A stretch of DNA of 64,000 bases from RUG13409 sp045616985. GTDB taxonomy: Bacteria > Bacillota > Clostridia > Peptostreptococcales > Anaerovoracaceae. The translations under genes and the position numbers were made by a program. The notes below the pieces were generated by a model that was given only the letters and a program-made list of their open reading frames with translations, was not told the DNA's origin and did not search any database. The stretch spans positions 5,984 to 69,983 of the forward strand of contig JAZLHU010000051.1 in assembly GCA_045616985.1 (NCBI GenBank). Direction: 5' to 3'. Shown here in pieces: positions 51,971 through 60,031 of this stretch. Numbering within the stretch: position 1 is the stretch's first letter; each line of letters opens with the position of its first letter.

Positions 51971-54382
51971 ATGACCGACAGAGTAAAACGAATGATAGAG
52001 AGCTTAAGAATCAATAAGTATCCTCTCTGCGTAGAAACATTCAGACTTGCAAATGAATCCCTGGACCGGACAGCCGGCGAGCCGATGATTACAAGACGTT
52101 CCAAGCTGCATGCACACATCCTTGACAACATGACCATATTTATCGAACCTGAAGATCTTCTTTGCGGTTCAGGCGCATCTAAGCCGTTCGGACTTGAAAT
52201 GTGCTACGAATACGGCGTTTGGACAAAGGACGAGGTTGAATCCTTAAAGTCAGAACTCTATACAATTACACCGGAAGATGAAGAAGAATTGTATAAGCTT
52301 AACGACCGTTTTGCAAACAATGCTTCAAACTCCAACTTGGTTGATGCAATGTCAAAGTCACTCGGTCTTAACGACAGACTTTGGCCGTTCATGAAGTCGG
52401 GCACGATACTTCCCCCATGGAAGGACAGAAGAGGCGGCTCCGGCGGCGGATTTGCCATGTCGGGCTACGGCCTCGGACCGGGCTTTGCTCTTGTTGCAGT
52501 TGATTACGCCAAGATCTTAAAGGTCGGAGCAAAGGGCATTATTGAAGAAGCAAAAAAGTGCATCGAAGATATTCGCTTTGAAGAACCGGACATCATGGAA
52601 AAGCGTGATTTCTGGGAAGGCACCATTATGGTATTCGAAGCATGGGTTCGACTTGCAAACAGGTATGCCGATCTTGCGGAAAAGATGGCAGGAGAAGAAA
52701 AGGACGAAAAGAGAAAGGCAGAGCTTCTTGAAATGGCAAGGATTTGCCGCAAGGTTCCTTATGAACCGGCAGAAACCTTCAGAGAGGCACTCCAGTCCTT
52801 CTGGTTTACCTTCCTTATGTGCCTGCCTTCACCGACAACATCCGCAGGAAGATTCGATCAGTACATGTATCCTTACTACGAAAAGGATATTAAGGAAGGA
52901 AGGATCACAAGAGACGAAGTATTGGAGCTTCTTGAGATAATGCGCTGCAAGGTCATGAAGATCAACCGTGTATCCGGAAAGGCAAACCGTGCTAAAAACT
53001 CCGGTATGGCAAAGTGGTACAACTGGACTATCGGCGGACAAAAGGCCGACGGCTCCGACGCAACCAACGAGCTTTCATACCTTCTCCTTGAAGCAGCAGA
53101 AGAAACACATCTTCCGCACCATACGGTTACAATCAGAGTTCACAAGGATACACCGGAAAAGCTTCTTGTTAAGGGCCTTGAGTGCGTAAGATCCGGAATC
53201 GGTATGCCTGCATTTGTCGGCGACGAATCCTATATCAACTTCTTTACAAGCCAGAGCGAAAAGAACAAGCTCTCGATTGAAGAAGCCCGTGACTGGTGCT
53301 GCACAGGCTGCGTGGACGGAAATGTTCAGGCTGTAACAAGAACACAGGTAGCCTGCTTCTTTATCATTGCCCAGGCAATGGACATCGCTCTTCACAACGG
53401 CTTCTGCCGCTTCACAAAAGAGATGGTCGGCAAAGAAGTCGGCGACGTAAAGGAAATGAAATCCTTCGATGAGGTTAAGAATGCAGTTTACGACGAAATC
53501 CGCTACCTCATGAGAATGGCAAACGAAAGAATCAACGTAGAGCTTATTGCAGAAAGAGATCTCTTCCCTGACGTATTCCGCTCCGCTCTTATGAAGGACG
53601 GCGTAAAGGTTGGAAAGGATATGTATAACCGCAGATTCGAATTTGAAAACGGCGCAGTACTCGGCGCTGTAGGCGGAGTTAATACAGGTAATGCCCTTTA
53701 TGCAATCAGGCAGCTCGTATTTGAAAAGAAAAAATATACAATGGCTCAGCTTATGGAAGCACTCGATGCAGACTGGGTCGGATATGATGAAATGAGAGCA
53801 GATTTTCTTGCAGAGCCAAAGTACGGCAATGACATTGAAGCTGTTGACGAAATGGTTGCGGAAATCTATAAGCTCCACGCAGATACATGCATGTCACTTC
53901 CATGCGTATACGGAGACAGCTTAAAGCCAAATGCAATTTCCATTTCAGCTCACCAGCCGGGCGGGGCTTGCACAGGCGCAACGGCAGACGGAAGAAAGGG
54001 CGGTGCAATTCTTGCAGACGCATCACTTTCTCCGGAACACGGAACAGACAAGAACGGCCCTCTGGCAGTATTCAATTCCGCAATGAGAGTTCCTCAGGAT
54101 GCATATCAGGGCACGCTGATGAACATGAAATTTGCTCCCGACAACATGAAGACAGAAGACGATCTTAAAAAACTCGGCTCCATGGTCAAGACCTATCTTA
54201 CCCACGGCGGAAAGCACGTTCAGTTCACCATCGCAAACCGCGAAGAAATGGTAGATGCAAAGGTAAATCCCGATGCACATCCGGAGCTTATCGTCCGCGT
54301 TGCAGGCTATTCCGCATACTTCACAAGACTGTCCGAAGGAATCCAGCAGGAGGTCATCGACAGAACATCACAGACACTGTAA
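51971..54382 (+). CDS. Glycyl radical enzyme (pyruvate formate-lyase superfamily), substrate unknown
   Basis: 803 residues; AGGAG ribosome binding site. C-terminal glycyl radical motif RVAGYSAYF with Gly779, 25 residues from the end as usual. Thiyl-radical Cys447 lies in WCCTGCVDGN; most lyase/dehydratase members have CVE here, so Asp449 in place of Glu is unusual. An N-terminal Gly-rich loop (DRRGGSGGGFAMSGYGLGPG, about 156-175) replaces the GH...P motif of many relatives. I cannot assign it to PFL, choline lyase, diol dehydratase or decarboxylase groups. No radical-SAM activating enzyme lies within this window, although one is required. Upstream TctBAC suggests a carboxylate substrate. Strong codon bias. 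Confidence 0.9.
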   Translation: MTDRVKRMIESLRINKYPLCVETFRLANESLDRTAGEPMITRRSKLHAHILDNMTIFIEPEDLLCGSGASKPFGLEMCYEYGVWTKDEVESLKSELYTITPEDEEELYKLNDRFANNASNSNLVDAMSKSLGLNDRLWPFMKSGTILPPWKDRRGGSGGGFAMSGYGLGPGFALVAVDYAKILKVGAKGIIEEAKKCIEDIRFEEPDIMEKRDFWEGTIMVFEAWVRLANRYADLAEKMAGEEKDEKRKAELLEMARICRKVPYEPAETFREALQSFWFTFLMCLPSPTTSAGRFDQYMYPYYEKDIKEGRITRDEVLELLEIMRCKVMKINRVSGKANRAKNSGMAKWYNWTIGGQKADGSDATNELSYLLLEAAEETHLPHHTVTIRVHKDTPEKLLVKGLECVRSGIGMPAFVGDESYINFFTSQSEKNKLSIEEARDWCCTGCVDGNVQAVTRTQVACFFIIAQAMDIALHNGFCRFTKEMVGKEVGDVKEMKSFDEVKNAVYDEIRYLMRMANERINVELIAERDLFPDVFRSALMKDGVKVGKDMYNRRFEFENGAVLGAVGGVNTGNALYAIRQLVFEKKKYTMAQLMEALDADWVGYDEMRADFLAEPKYGNDIEAVDEMVAEIYKLHADTCMSLPCVYGDSLKPNAISISAHQPGGACTGATADGRKGGAILADASLSPEHGTDKNGPLAVFNSAMRVPQDAYQGTLMNMKFAPDNMKTEDDLKKLGSMVKTYLTHGGKHVQFTIANREEMVDAKVNPDAHPELIVRVAGYSAYFTRLSEGIQQEVIDRTSQTL

Positions 54383-54395
54383 TGTGTATTCAGGT

Positions 54396-54460
54396 CTTTT
54401 GCACATAAAAGCATTACATAAGCTCCGGATAAAAGTGTATTCAATGCAATTTGCAAAAGC
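54396..54460 (+). repeat. Partial copy of the composite repeat (3' part)
   Basis: The string CTCCGGATAAAAGTGTATTC and the following AATGCAATTTGCAAAAGC match 12657-12697 and 55075-55115. The element is cut off by the first unit of the inverted-repeat array. Confidence 0.65.
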
Positions 54461-54461
54461 A

Positions 54462-54737
54462 TTACTACAGAACGCAGAAATATTAAGCGATTTGTTGAAA
54501 TCTTAATCAGCAAGACCTGTTCTGACACCCTTATAGGGATGTGCATCGGAGCAATTACTACAAAAAGTTTATATTCTAAGGGCTTTGTAGTAAGATTTGA
54601 ATATTTTTACTACAGAAATGCAAGTTTAAATGAGATGTGTAGTAAAAGGGCAAAAAGACAAGAATTATCTGCCCAGACAAGCCGCAATTCACACTGTTTT
54701 ACTACAATATCAAGTTTATAAGCGTTTTCTGTCGTAA
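54462..54737. repeat. Array of four 39-bp inverted-repeat units (TTACTACA-N23-TGTAGTAA)
   Basis: Left arms TTACTACA at 54462, 54555, 54607 and 54699, all exact. Right arms begin exactly 31 bases after each left arm: TGTTGAAA (54493, degenerate), TGTAGTAA (54586), TGTAGTAA (54638), TGTCGTAA (54730, one change). The 23-base interiors differ. Unit starts are 93, 52 and 92 bases apart. In the second unit the pairing extends to 10 bases (TTACTACAAA/TTTGTAGTAA). The fixed 31-base arm spacing, about three helical turns, suggests protein binding sites, though small hairpins are also possible. Confidence 0.75.
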
Positions 54738-54757
54738 TACTTGTGAGGGGAAGTTTG

Positions 54758-55140
54758 CAAAGTAGCACTTTCATCCGCGCAGGTGCAGCACTGCTTTTGA
54801 AACATCATCTCTGCTTCCTGAGCGCCGGATAAAAGTGTATTTGTGGCGAAAAGAAGCAGAAAAAATCAAAAAGACACATTTTCTTAAAAAGCGGTACTTT
54901 TGACCCTGTTCTATAAAGAAAAAACAGCCCTTTGTGACTATTTTTAACGGGAAAAACAGTTTGGACACAAAAAGACCTTATAAATTGTACCAAATAGAAA
55001 AAACACATCGTTTTTGGCACAAGTGAGAAAATTGGAAAACATAAGCCGTATCGCATACACAAATGCCTTGCATAAGCTCCGGATGAAAGTGTATTCAATG
55101 CAATTTGCAAAAGCTTTGCACATAAATGCATTCACTTAAG
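54758..55140 (+). repeat. Composite repeat block, copy 2
   Basis: Colinear with 12338-12720: repeat B core at 54758-54827, then the same 313-base extension, at a constant offset of 42,420 bases. By eye most positions are identical; the main difference is a patch around 54887-54905. Followed, as in copy 1, by a reverse-oriented repeat A. Confidence 0.75.
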
Positions 55141-55350
55141 CCCGGAAAGCGCGAAAGGTCTTTGCGAAGACATTTGGGGAAGCCTGTTCTTAGCGACTGG
55201 CAAGCGGCAGACGAAGGCGCAAAGGGCAAAGCAGCAGGCTTTGGCACTTTGAGACTGAAATCTGCGCGAAGACAGAGCTTAGAACCGCTGCAGGGGTCCC
55301 CAATAGCGGGAGCGTGTCTGAGAAACAGCCTTTCGCGCGTTCTGAGATTA
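55139..55350 (-). repeat. Interspersed hairpin repeat A, copy 4 (inverted orientation)
   Basis: Outer arms CGGAAAGCGCGAAAGG (55143-55158) and CCTTTCGCGCGTTCTG (55329-55344) pair with two mismatches. Same internal blocks as the other copies, with an apical CAAAGC/GCTTTG stem. It ends 41 bases before the sufC-like start codon. Confidence 0.8.
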
Positions 55351-55390
55351 CACACAAATTCGTTAACACTATAAGAGAATTAGAATTGTT

Positions 55391-56119
55391 ATGTTAGAAA
55401 TTCAGAATCTGTATTTTAATCCAACCGGAGAACGGAACATCTTAAATGGAATTGATCTCACTATTCCGGACGGGAAGCTTATAGTTCTTACCGGTCCAAA
55501 CGGCGGCGGCAAAACCACGCTGGCAAAAGCAATTGCTGGCATCAATGCTCCAAGCTCCGGCAGGATCCTGCTTGACGGCGAAGACATCACATCGCTTGAT
55601 CCGACCCAACGCGCAAACAAGGGCATCAGTTTTGCTTTCCAGCAGCCGGTTCGCTTTAAGGGAATCAGAGTGAAGGATCTCTTAAACCTTGCTGCAAAAA
55701 AAGAGCTCAGTGATGCCGAGCTTGAAGATATTTTAAAACGTGTCGGTATGGATTGGAAAGCTTATGCGGACCGCGGTGTCGACACATATCTTTCCGGCGG
55801 TGAAATAAAGAGAATAGAAATTGCCACGGTGCTGCTTCGTCAGTCTCGCCTGGCGGTTTTTGATGAGCCTGAAGCAGGCATCGACCTTTGGTCTTTTAAC
55901 AATCTCATCAGAGTTTTTGAAAATCTCCGCGACCAGCGCGACATTACGCTGCTTATTATTTCTCATCAGGAAAGAATTCTTTCGATCGCCGATGAAATCG
56001 TTATGATCCAGGATGGCAAGGTCGGATTGAAAGGTGACGGCAGGAAGCTCTTCCAGAGCCTGCTCTGCAAAAATGATTGCGGCGATTGCTGCGAGATTCA
56101 TACAAAGGAGGCAAACTGA
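55391..56119 (+). CDS. sufC: SufC-like iron-sulfur assembly ATPase
   Basis: 242 residues. Walker A LTGPNGGGKTTLAKAIAG (about 34-51), Q loop FAFQQPVRFKG, ABC signature YLSGGEIKRIEIA, Walker B RLAVFDEPEAGID and the switch His in LLIISHQ. SufC energises the SufB/SufD scaffold that builds Fe-S clusters in the cytoplasm. The last 15 residues contain CKNDCGDCCEIH, a Cys cluster not present in Escherichia coli SufC that could bind metal. Only one partner gene follows, and SufS/SufU are absent, matching the two-gene minimal Suf type described in anaerobes and archaea. Confidence 0.85.
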   Translation: MLEIQNLYFNPTGERNILNGIDLTIPDGKLIVLTGPNGGGKTTLAKAIAGINAPSSGRILLDGEDITSLDPTQRANKGISFAFQQPVRFKGIRVKDLLNLAAKKELSDAELEDILKRVGMDWKAYADRGVDTYLSGGEIKRIEIATVLLRQSRLAVFDEPEAGIDLWSFNNLIRVFENLRDQRDITLLIISHQERILSIADEIVMIQDGKVGLKGDGRKLFQSLLCKNDCGDCCEIHTKEAN

Positions 56120-57138
56120 TGGCAGATAATATATTAAGCAAAAATGCCTTTGATTTGAAAACTGAGAATAATGCAGCAGGCTTTGAAGCTGAAAAGAAGA
56201 TAATTGATCTTGCCATGGATAATCAAACTAAGGAACTTCTTAAAACCGTTGCAGGCGAAGAATCAGAACTTTTCAGGGGAGCATTCAACATCAGATCCAA
56301 CATGGGCTGCCTCGGCCGCCGGGATTCCGAAAATATAAAGATCACAGACAAGTCCGACGGAAAGCCCGGACTTGAGGTTCATATTGCTCCGGGCACGAAG
56401 GCGGAAAAAGTTTTTATCCCTGCCTGCGTAACGAAAGCCGGAATAGATGATCTTGTTTACAACGATTTTTATATCGGCGAAGGCGCTGACGTTACCATTG
56501 TTGCAGGCTGCGGCATTCATACGGAAACCGGCGAGCCCGCAAGACACAACGGCGTGCACAGATTTTTTCTCGGCAAAAACAGCCGGGCTCTTTACGAAGA
56601 AAAGCACATCGGAACAGGTGCGGATGAGACAAAGAAAATTATAGATCCGGTTACCGAAGTCTTTATGGAAGAAGGCTCTTACCTTGAGATGGACACGGTG
56701 CAGCTCGGCGGTGTTTCTTCAACAGACAGAAGAACAACGGCAAAGCTTGATGCACACGCAGCTCTTGTTATCAAAGAAAGACTTCTGACCGACAACGAAG
56801 AAACCGCAGATACCTTCTTTGAAGTTGAATTAAACGGCGAGGGCAGTGGTGTAAACCTTATGAGCAGAAGTGTCGCAAGAGGAAATTCTCATCAGGCATA
56901 TACATCAAATATTATCGGCAACGCCAAGTGCACAGGCCACTCCGAGTGCGATGCCATCATTGCCGAAAACGGCAAGGTGGATGCCAGCCCTAAGCTGATC
57001 GCAAACTCCGGCGATGCCGAGCTTATACACGAAGCTGCCATCGGCAAAATTGCCGGCGAGCAAATCCTTAAACTCAGGACTCTCGGTCTCAGCGAAGAGG
57101 AAGCTGAATCCGCGATCATCGACGGCTTCCTGAAATAA
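56119..57138 (+). CDS. sufB: SufB/SufD family Fe-S scaffold protein
   Basis: 339 residues from ATG 56119; GGAGG at 56107-56111 and a one-base stop/start overlap with sufC (TGATG) fix the start. The core beta-helix shows IRSNMGCLGRRDSENIKI, NDFYIGEGADVTIVAGCGIH, KIIDPVTEVFMEEGSYLEMDTVQLGGV, and the C-terminal signature CTGHSECDAIIAENGKVDASPKL followed by LIHEAAIGKI, which is the SufB/SufD consensus. Shorter than SufB (about 470), lacking the long N-terminal part, as in minimal systems. Forms a complex with SufC to assemble Fe-S clusters, needed here for ferredoxin and the radical enzyme's activator. Confidence 0.85.
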   Translation: MADNILSKNAFDLKTENNAAGFEAEKKIIDLAMDNQTKELLKTVAGEESELFRGAFNIRSNMGCLGRRDSENIKITDKSDGKPGLEVHIAPGTKAEKVFIPACVTKAGIDDLVYNDFYIGEGADVTIVAGCGIHTETGEPARHNGVHRFFLGKNSRALYEEKHIGTGADETKKIIDPVTEVFMEEGSYLEMDTVQLGGVSSTDRRTTAKLDAHAALVIKERLLTDNEETADTFFEVELNGEGSGVNLMSRSVARGNSHQAYTSNIIGNAKCTGHSECDAIIAENGKVDASPKLIANSGDAELIHEAAIGKIAGEQILKLRTLGLSEEEAESAIIDGFLK

Positions 57139-57193
57139 AGCTTTCCTGAGCCAAGGTCTTATAACCTGCACCCTCTTAAGCGGGAATTTATTG

Positions 57194-57517
57194 TCATTCT
57201 TCCTTATATCCGTGCGCTTTTGCAAGAGCAAAATATTCGGCGGCTTTTTCCGGACTCTTTTCAACATAGAGTCCTTTTTCGTACATAAGTCCGAGATTGT
57301 ATTCCGCCATAGGAAAGCCTGGAGCCGCCGCCGTAAAAAGCTCAAAGGCTTTTTGAAGATTTTGTTCGACGCCTATGCCTTCTCTGTACATATAGCCAAG
57401 ATAGCATTTTGCTTCAGCGGTATCTGATGCGGAATAATGCTCGGCGGCTTTTTGTAAATTCAGCTCAGTGCCTTCACCATAATAGTACTGATTTCCGAGT
57501 TCAAGTTCTTTGCTCAT
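57194..57517 (-). CDS. Sel1-repeat (TPR-like) protein, 107 residues
   Basis: Start ATG at 57515-57517 has GGAG upstream on the minus strand (complement of 57524-57528); the frame's longer start at 57571 is unsupported. Three Sel1-like repeats: LGNQYYYGEGTELNLQKAAEHY, LGYMYREGIGVEQNLQKAFELF and LGLMYEKGLYVEKSPEKAAEYF (each about 36 residues). Sel1 repeats mediate protein-protein contacts. No signal peptide. Convergent with the sufCB genes; 55 bases lie between the stops, without a clear hairpin. Confidence 0.8.
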   Translation of the reverse strand: MSKELELGNQYYYGEGTELNLQKAAEHYSASDTAEAKCYLGYMYREGIGVEQNLQKAFELFTAAAPGFPMAEYNLGLMYEKGLYVEKSPEKAAEYFALAKAHGYKEE

Positions 57518-57598
57518 GAGTTGCTCCTTCCGTGAAAGTCCTGCTTTTCTAATTTGAATTATATCATACAAGTGTATTTATCATGAAGTTGAAAATAG

Positions 57599-57794
57599 AA
57601 TTGGTACCCGGCACTAAAGCAGAATGTTTGGGAAGCCGGTTCTTAGCGATTGGCAAGCAACAGACGAAGGAACAAAGGACAAAGCTGTAGGCTTTGGCGC
57701 TTTGAGCCTGAAGTATGTGCGCAGACAGAGCTTAGAACCGCTGCTGGGTTCCCAACCAAGCGAGAGCGTGTCTGCGTAGTGCCGGGTACCAATT
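57599..57794 (-). repeat. Interspersed hairpin repeat A, copy 5 (inverted orientation)
   Basis: Outer arms AATTGGTACCCGGCACTA (57599-57616) and TAGTGCCGGGTACCAATT (57777-57794) are perfectly complementary over 18 bases, yet unrelated to the arms of copies 1 and 4. The inner blocks (GGGAAGCCGGTTCTTAGCG, CTTAGAACCGCTGC, GGTTCCCAACC) are those of the family. Occupies most of the divergent gap between the Sel1 gene and panF. Confidence 0.85.
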
Positions 57795-57888
57795 CTTTTA
57801 AACATGTTGCAATATATAACAAAAAAGAACATAATACTCTCATAAGACAGGTGACCACATCAGCGGCACCGAGTTGGAGGTTGGAAAA

Positions 57889-59535
57889 ATGAAATATTTA
57901 AGTGATACTGAGCTGCAGGCCCGGATCAGGAAGGAAGTAGTTGCAACACTAATGCTTACCGTGATCTGCGCAGCATGGCACATCATTACTGCGTTTGCTT
58001 TAAACGGCAGCGGGCTTTATTTTCTGGGAATGCCTGCGTGGTTTTCTGTGAGCGTGCTTGGCACGATTCTGATTGCGATAGTTGGGGTCGTTTTTTTAAT
58101 TAAAAAAGTTTTTACAGATTTTGATTACGGGGCGGAAGTATCGGGCGACCCGGCGGCTGCAGACGATTTAGGCAGTGCTTTGGGTGGAACACTGAAGGCC
58201 ACGCAATCTGAGCGAAGATTTTTTATAGGCAACCGTTCCATGGGAGGTCTTGTTCTTGCAATGACCACCATGGCAACCTATACTTCCGTAAGCTCTTTTG
58301 TTTCGGGTCCGGGCGCGGCCGCAATAACCTATGGCTATGCGCAGGCATGGATCGCTGCAGTGCAGGTGCCTGTTACATTTCTGGTGCTTGGCGTTCTGGG
58401 TAATTCATTTGCGGTTTTTGCAAGAAGAACCGGTGCCGTCACCGTTGCCGGATTCCTGCGCGAAAGATACAAATCCGATGCTCTTGTAATTATCACATCT
58501 CTTCTGATGGTTGCCTTTTTCATTGCACAGATGATCGCGCAGTTTCAGGGCGGCGCAACACTGATCGAATCAGTATTCGGTCTTGATTACAAAAAGGCAC
58601 TCATCATATTCGGTGCAGTCGTAATTCTCTATACATCCTTTGGCGGCTTTAAGGCTGTGGCTCTTACCGATGCAATTCAGGGGCTTATCATGTGCGTAGG
58701 CACGATAATATTTGTTGTTCTTGTGTTAAAAGAGGGCGGCGGACTTTCCGGAATCGATGCGGGGCTTAACTATCATCTTCCTGATGTGTACGATAATCTG
58801 ACCGCGATTTACAAGCCTGGCACTCTGCTTTCCTACTGGGTGCTGGTTGGCTTTGGTACCATCGGTCTTCCGCAGACTGCAGTCAGAGGAATGGGATTTA
58901 AAAACACAAAAGCGCTTAAGAGCGCAATGCTGATAGGCGTTATCACCTGTTCTCTTATTATGGTCGGAATGCACACCGCAGGAACCTGGGCAGGTGCGCT
59001 GCTCCCAACGGAGTTCGACCTTCCAAGCTCGGACTATTTTATTCCGTTTATCATTCGGAAAATTATGCCGGGAGCACTTGGATACATCTTCCTTTTGGCT
59101 CCTGCTGCTGCAGTAATGTCGACCGCTGACTCGCTTCTTCTGTTGGCGTCCGCTGCAATCATTAAAGACTTGTACAGGACATATATCGTAAAGGACAATC
59201 CTGTAAGAATAGAAAAATACAATAAGCGTGTGGGCCTCGCTTCAATGCTTTGCACCTTAGTGTTGGGCTGCATCGTAGTTGTTCTTGCACTGGATCCTCC
59301 GGGTATAATTTTCTTCCTGAATCTCTTTGCAATGGGCGGCCTCGAGTGTTCCTTCTTCTGGCCTCTTGCAGGCGGCGTTTTCTCCAAGCGCGCCACAAAG
59401 CGCTCGGCCCTCGCCGGCGCCATAACCTCCGTTGCAGTCTATATCTTCTGCTACTACAACGTTAGCCTTCTTGGCATCAATGCCGTTGTCTTCGGCCTTC
59501 TCGCCGGCGGCATAGTATTCTTTTTGGTAAAGTAA
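57889..59535 (+). CDS. panF: YhdT-PanF fusion: sodium/pantothenate symporter
   Basis: 548 residues from ATG 57889; GGAGG (57876-57880) is eight bases upstream, which rules out the TTG at 57874. Residues about 1-85 resemble YhdT/DUF997 (two membrane helices, start LRKEV-like), the small protein encoded before panF in enterobacteria. Residues about 105-545 match PanF closely: RRFFIGNRSMGGLVLAMTTMATYTSVSSF, SFGGFKAVALTDAIQG, FGTIGLPQTAVRGM and AAAVMSTADSLLLLAS. PanF takes up pantothenate with Na+ for coenzyme A synthesis. Fusion joins two genes that are separate elsewhere. Confidence 0.85.
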   Translation: MKYLSDTELQARIRKEVVATLMLTVICAAWHIITAFALNGSGLYFLGMPAWFSVSVLGTILIAIVGVVFLIKKVFTDFDYGAEVSGDPAAADDLGSALGGTLKATQSERRFFIGNRSMGGLVLAMTTMATYTSVSSFVSGPGAAAITYGYAQAWIAAVQVPVTFLVLGVLGNSFAVFARRTGAVTVAGFLRERYKSDALVIITSLLMVAFFIAQMIAQFQGGATLIESVFGLDYKKALIIFGAVVILYTSFGGFKAVALTDAIQGLIMCVGTIIFVVLVLKEGGGLSGIDAGLNYHLPDVYDNLTAIYKPGTLLSYWVLVGFGTIGLPQTAVRGMGFKNTKALKSAMLIGVITCSLIMVGMHTAGTWAGALLPTEFDLPSSDYFIPFIIRKIMPGALGYIFLLAPAAAVMSTADSLLLLASAAIIKDLYRTYIVKDNPVRIEKYNKRVGLASMLCTLVLGCIVVVLALDPPGIIFFLNLFAMGGLECSFFWPLAGGVFSKRATKRSALAGAITSVAVYIFCYYNVSLLGINAVVFGLLAGGIVFFLVK

Positions 59536-59564
59536 TGCCAAATCGACCCGGAGTCGAAATGGCA
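59536..59564. other. Two-part hairpin between panF and dtd
   Basis: TGCCA/TGGCA (59536-59540/59560-59564) encloses TCGAC/GTCGA (59543-59547/59553-59557). No T run, so not a clear terminator; it may mark an RNA processing point in a panF-dtd transcript. Confidence 0.4.
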
Positions 59565-59581
59565 ATAAAGAGGAATAAAAA

Positions 59582-60031
59582 ATGAAATTTGTGATTCAAA
59601 GAGTAAAACACGCATCGGTAACAGTGGACGGACAAACAGTCGGCCAAATCGAAAAGGGCCTGCTTGTTTTGGTTGGCGTTGCGCAGGATGACACAAAAGA
59701 AATAGCCGATAAGCTTGTCAAAAAGCTCATCGGCCTTAGAATATTTGAAGATGAGAACGACAAAACAAATCTTGATCTCTCCAGCGTCGGCGGAAGTCTT
59801 CTTATGGTTTCGCAGTTTACGCTATATGCTGATTGCAAAAAGGGGAATCGTCCGAGCTTTACCAATGCCGGCGTTCCGGAACTTGCAAACGAGCTTTATG
59901 AATATATTTGCGCCGAGTGCAAAAAACAAGTTCCGATCGTGGAAAAAGGAATCTTCGGCGCAGACATGAAGGTCAGCCTGTTAAATGACGGGCCGTTTAC
60001 CATCATACTCGATTCCAAAGACTTACTGTAA
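59582..60031 (+). CDS. dtd: D-aminoacyl-tRNA deacylase
   Basis: 149 residues, GAGG-type ribosome binding site. Begins MKFVIQRVKHASVTVDGQTVGQI, with LLVLVGVAQDDT, LRIFEDE, the catalytic SLLMVSQFTLYADCKKGNRPSF (SQFTL motif) and the NDGPFTIILD C-terminal motif (GP motif). It removes D-amino acids wrongly attached to tRNA. Its stop codon overlaps the stop of the opposite ABC-F gene in the string TTACTGTAA (60023-60031), a convergent nine-base overlap. Confidence 0.95.
   Translation: MKFVIQRVKHASVTVDGQTVGQIEKGLLVLVGVAQDDTKEIADKLVKKLIGLRIFEDENDKTNLDLSSVGGSLLMVSQFTLYADCKKGNRPSFTNAGVPELANELYEYICAECKKQVPIVEKGIFGADMKVSLLNDGPFTIILDSKDLL

Larger units (their letters stand above)
54383..55390 (+). other. 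Gene-free block of 1 kb made of repeats
   Basis: Holds a partial repeat fragment (54396-54460), an array of four inverted-repeat units (54462-54737), a composite repeat block (54758-55140) and repeat A copy 4 (55139-55350). Short frames exist on both strands but differ between repeat copies and have no ribosome binding site. No terminator with a T run was found directly after the glycyl radical enzyme. Confidence 0.7.

Noticed and set aside
53075..53878. 267-residue open frame antisense to the glycyl radical enzyme
   Set aside because: Lies wholly inside a strongly supported gene, has no ribosome binding site and no recognisable domain; a by-product of codon bias on the other strand.
54462..54737. 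CRISPR array in the gap after the glycyl radical enzyme
   Set aside because: The units are inverted repeats with variable interiors and irregular spacing, there are no identical 25-35 bp direct repeats and no cas genes are nearby.
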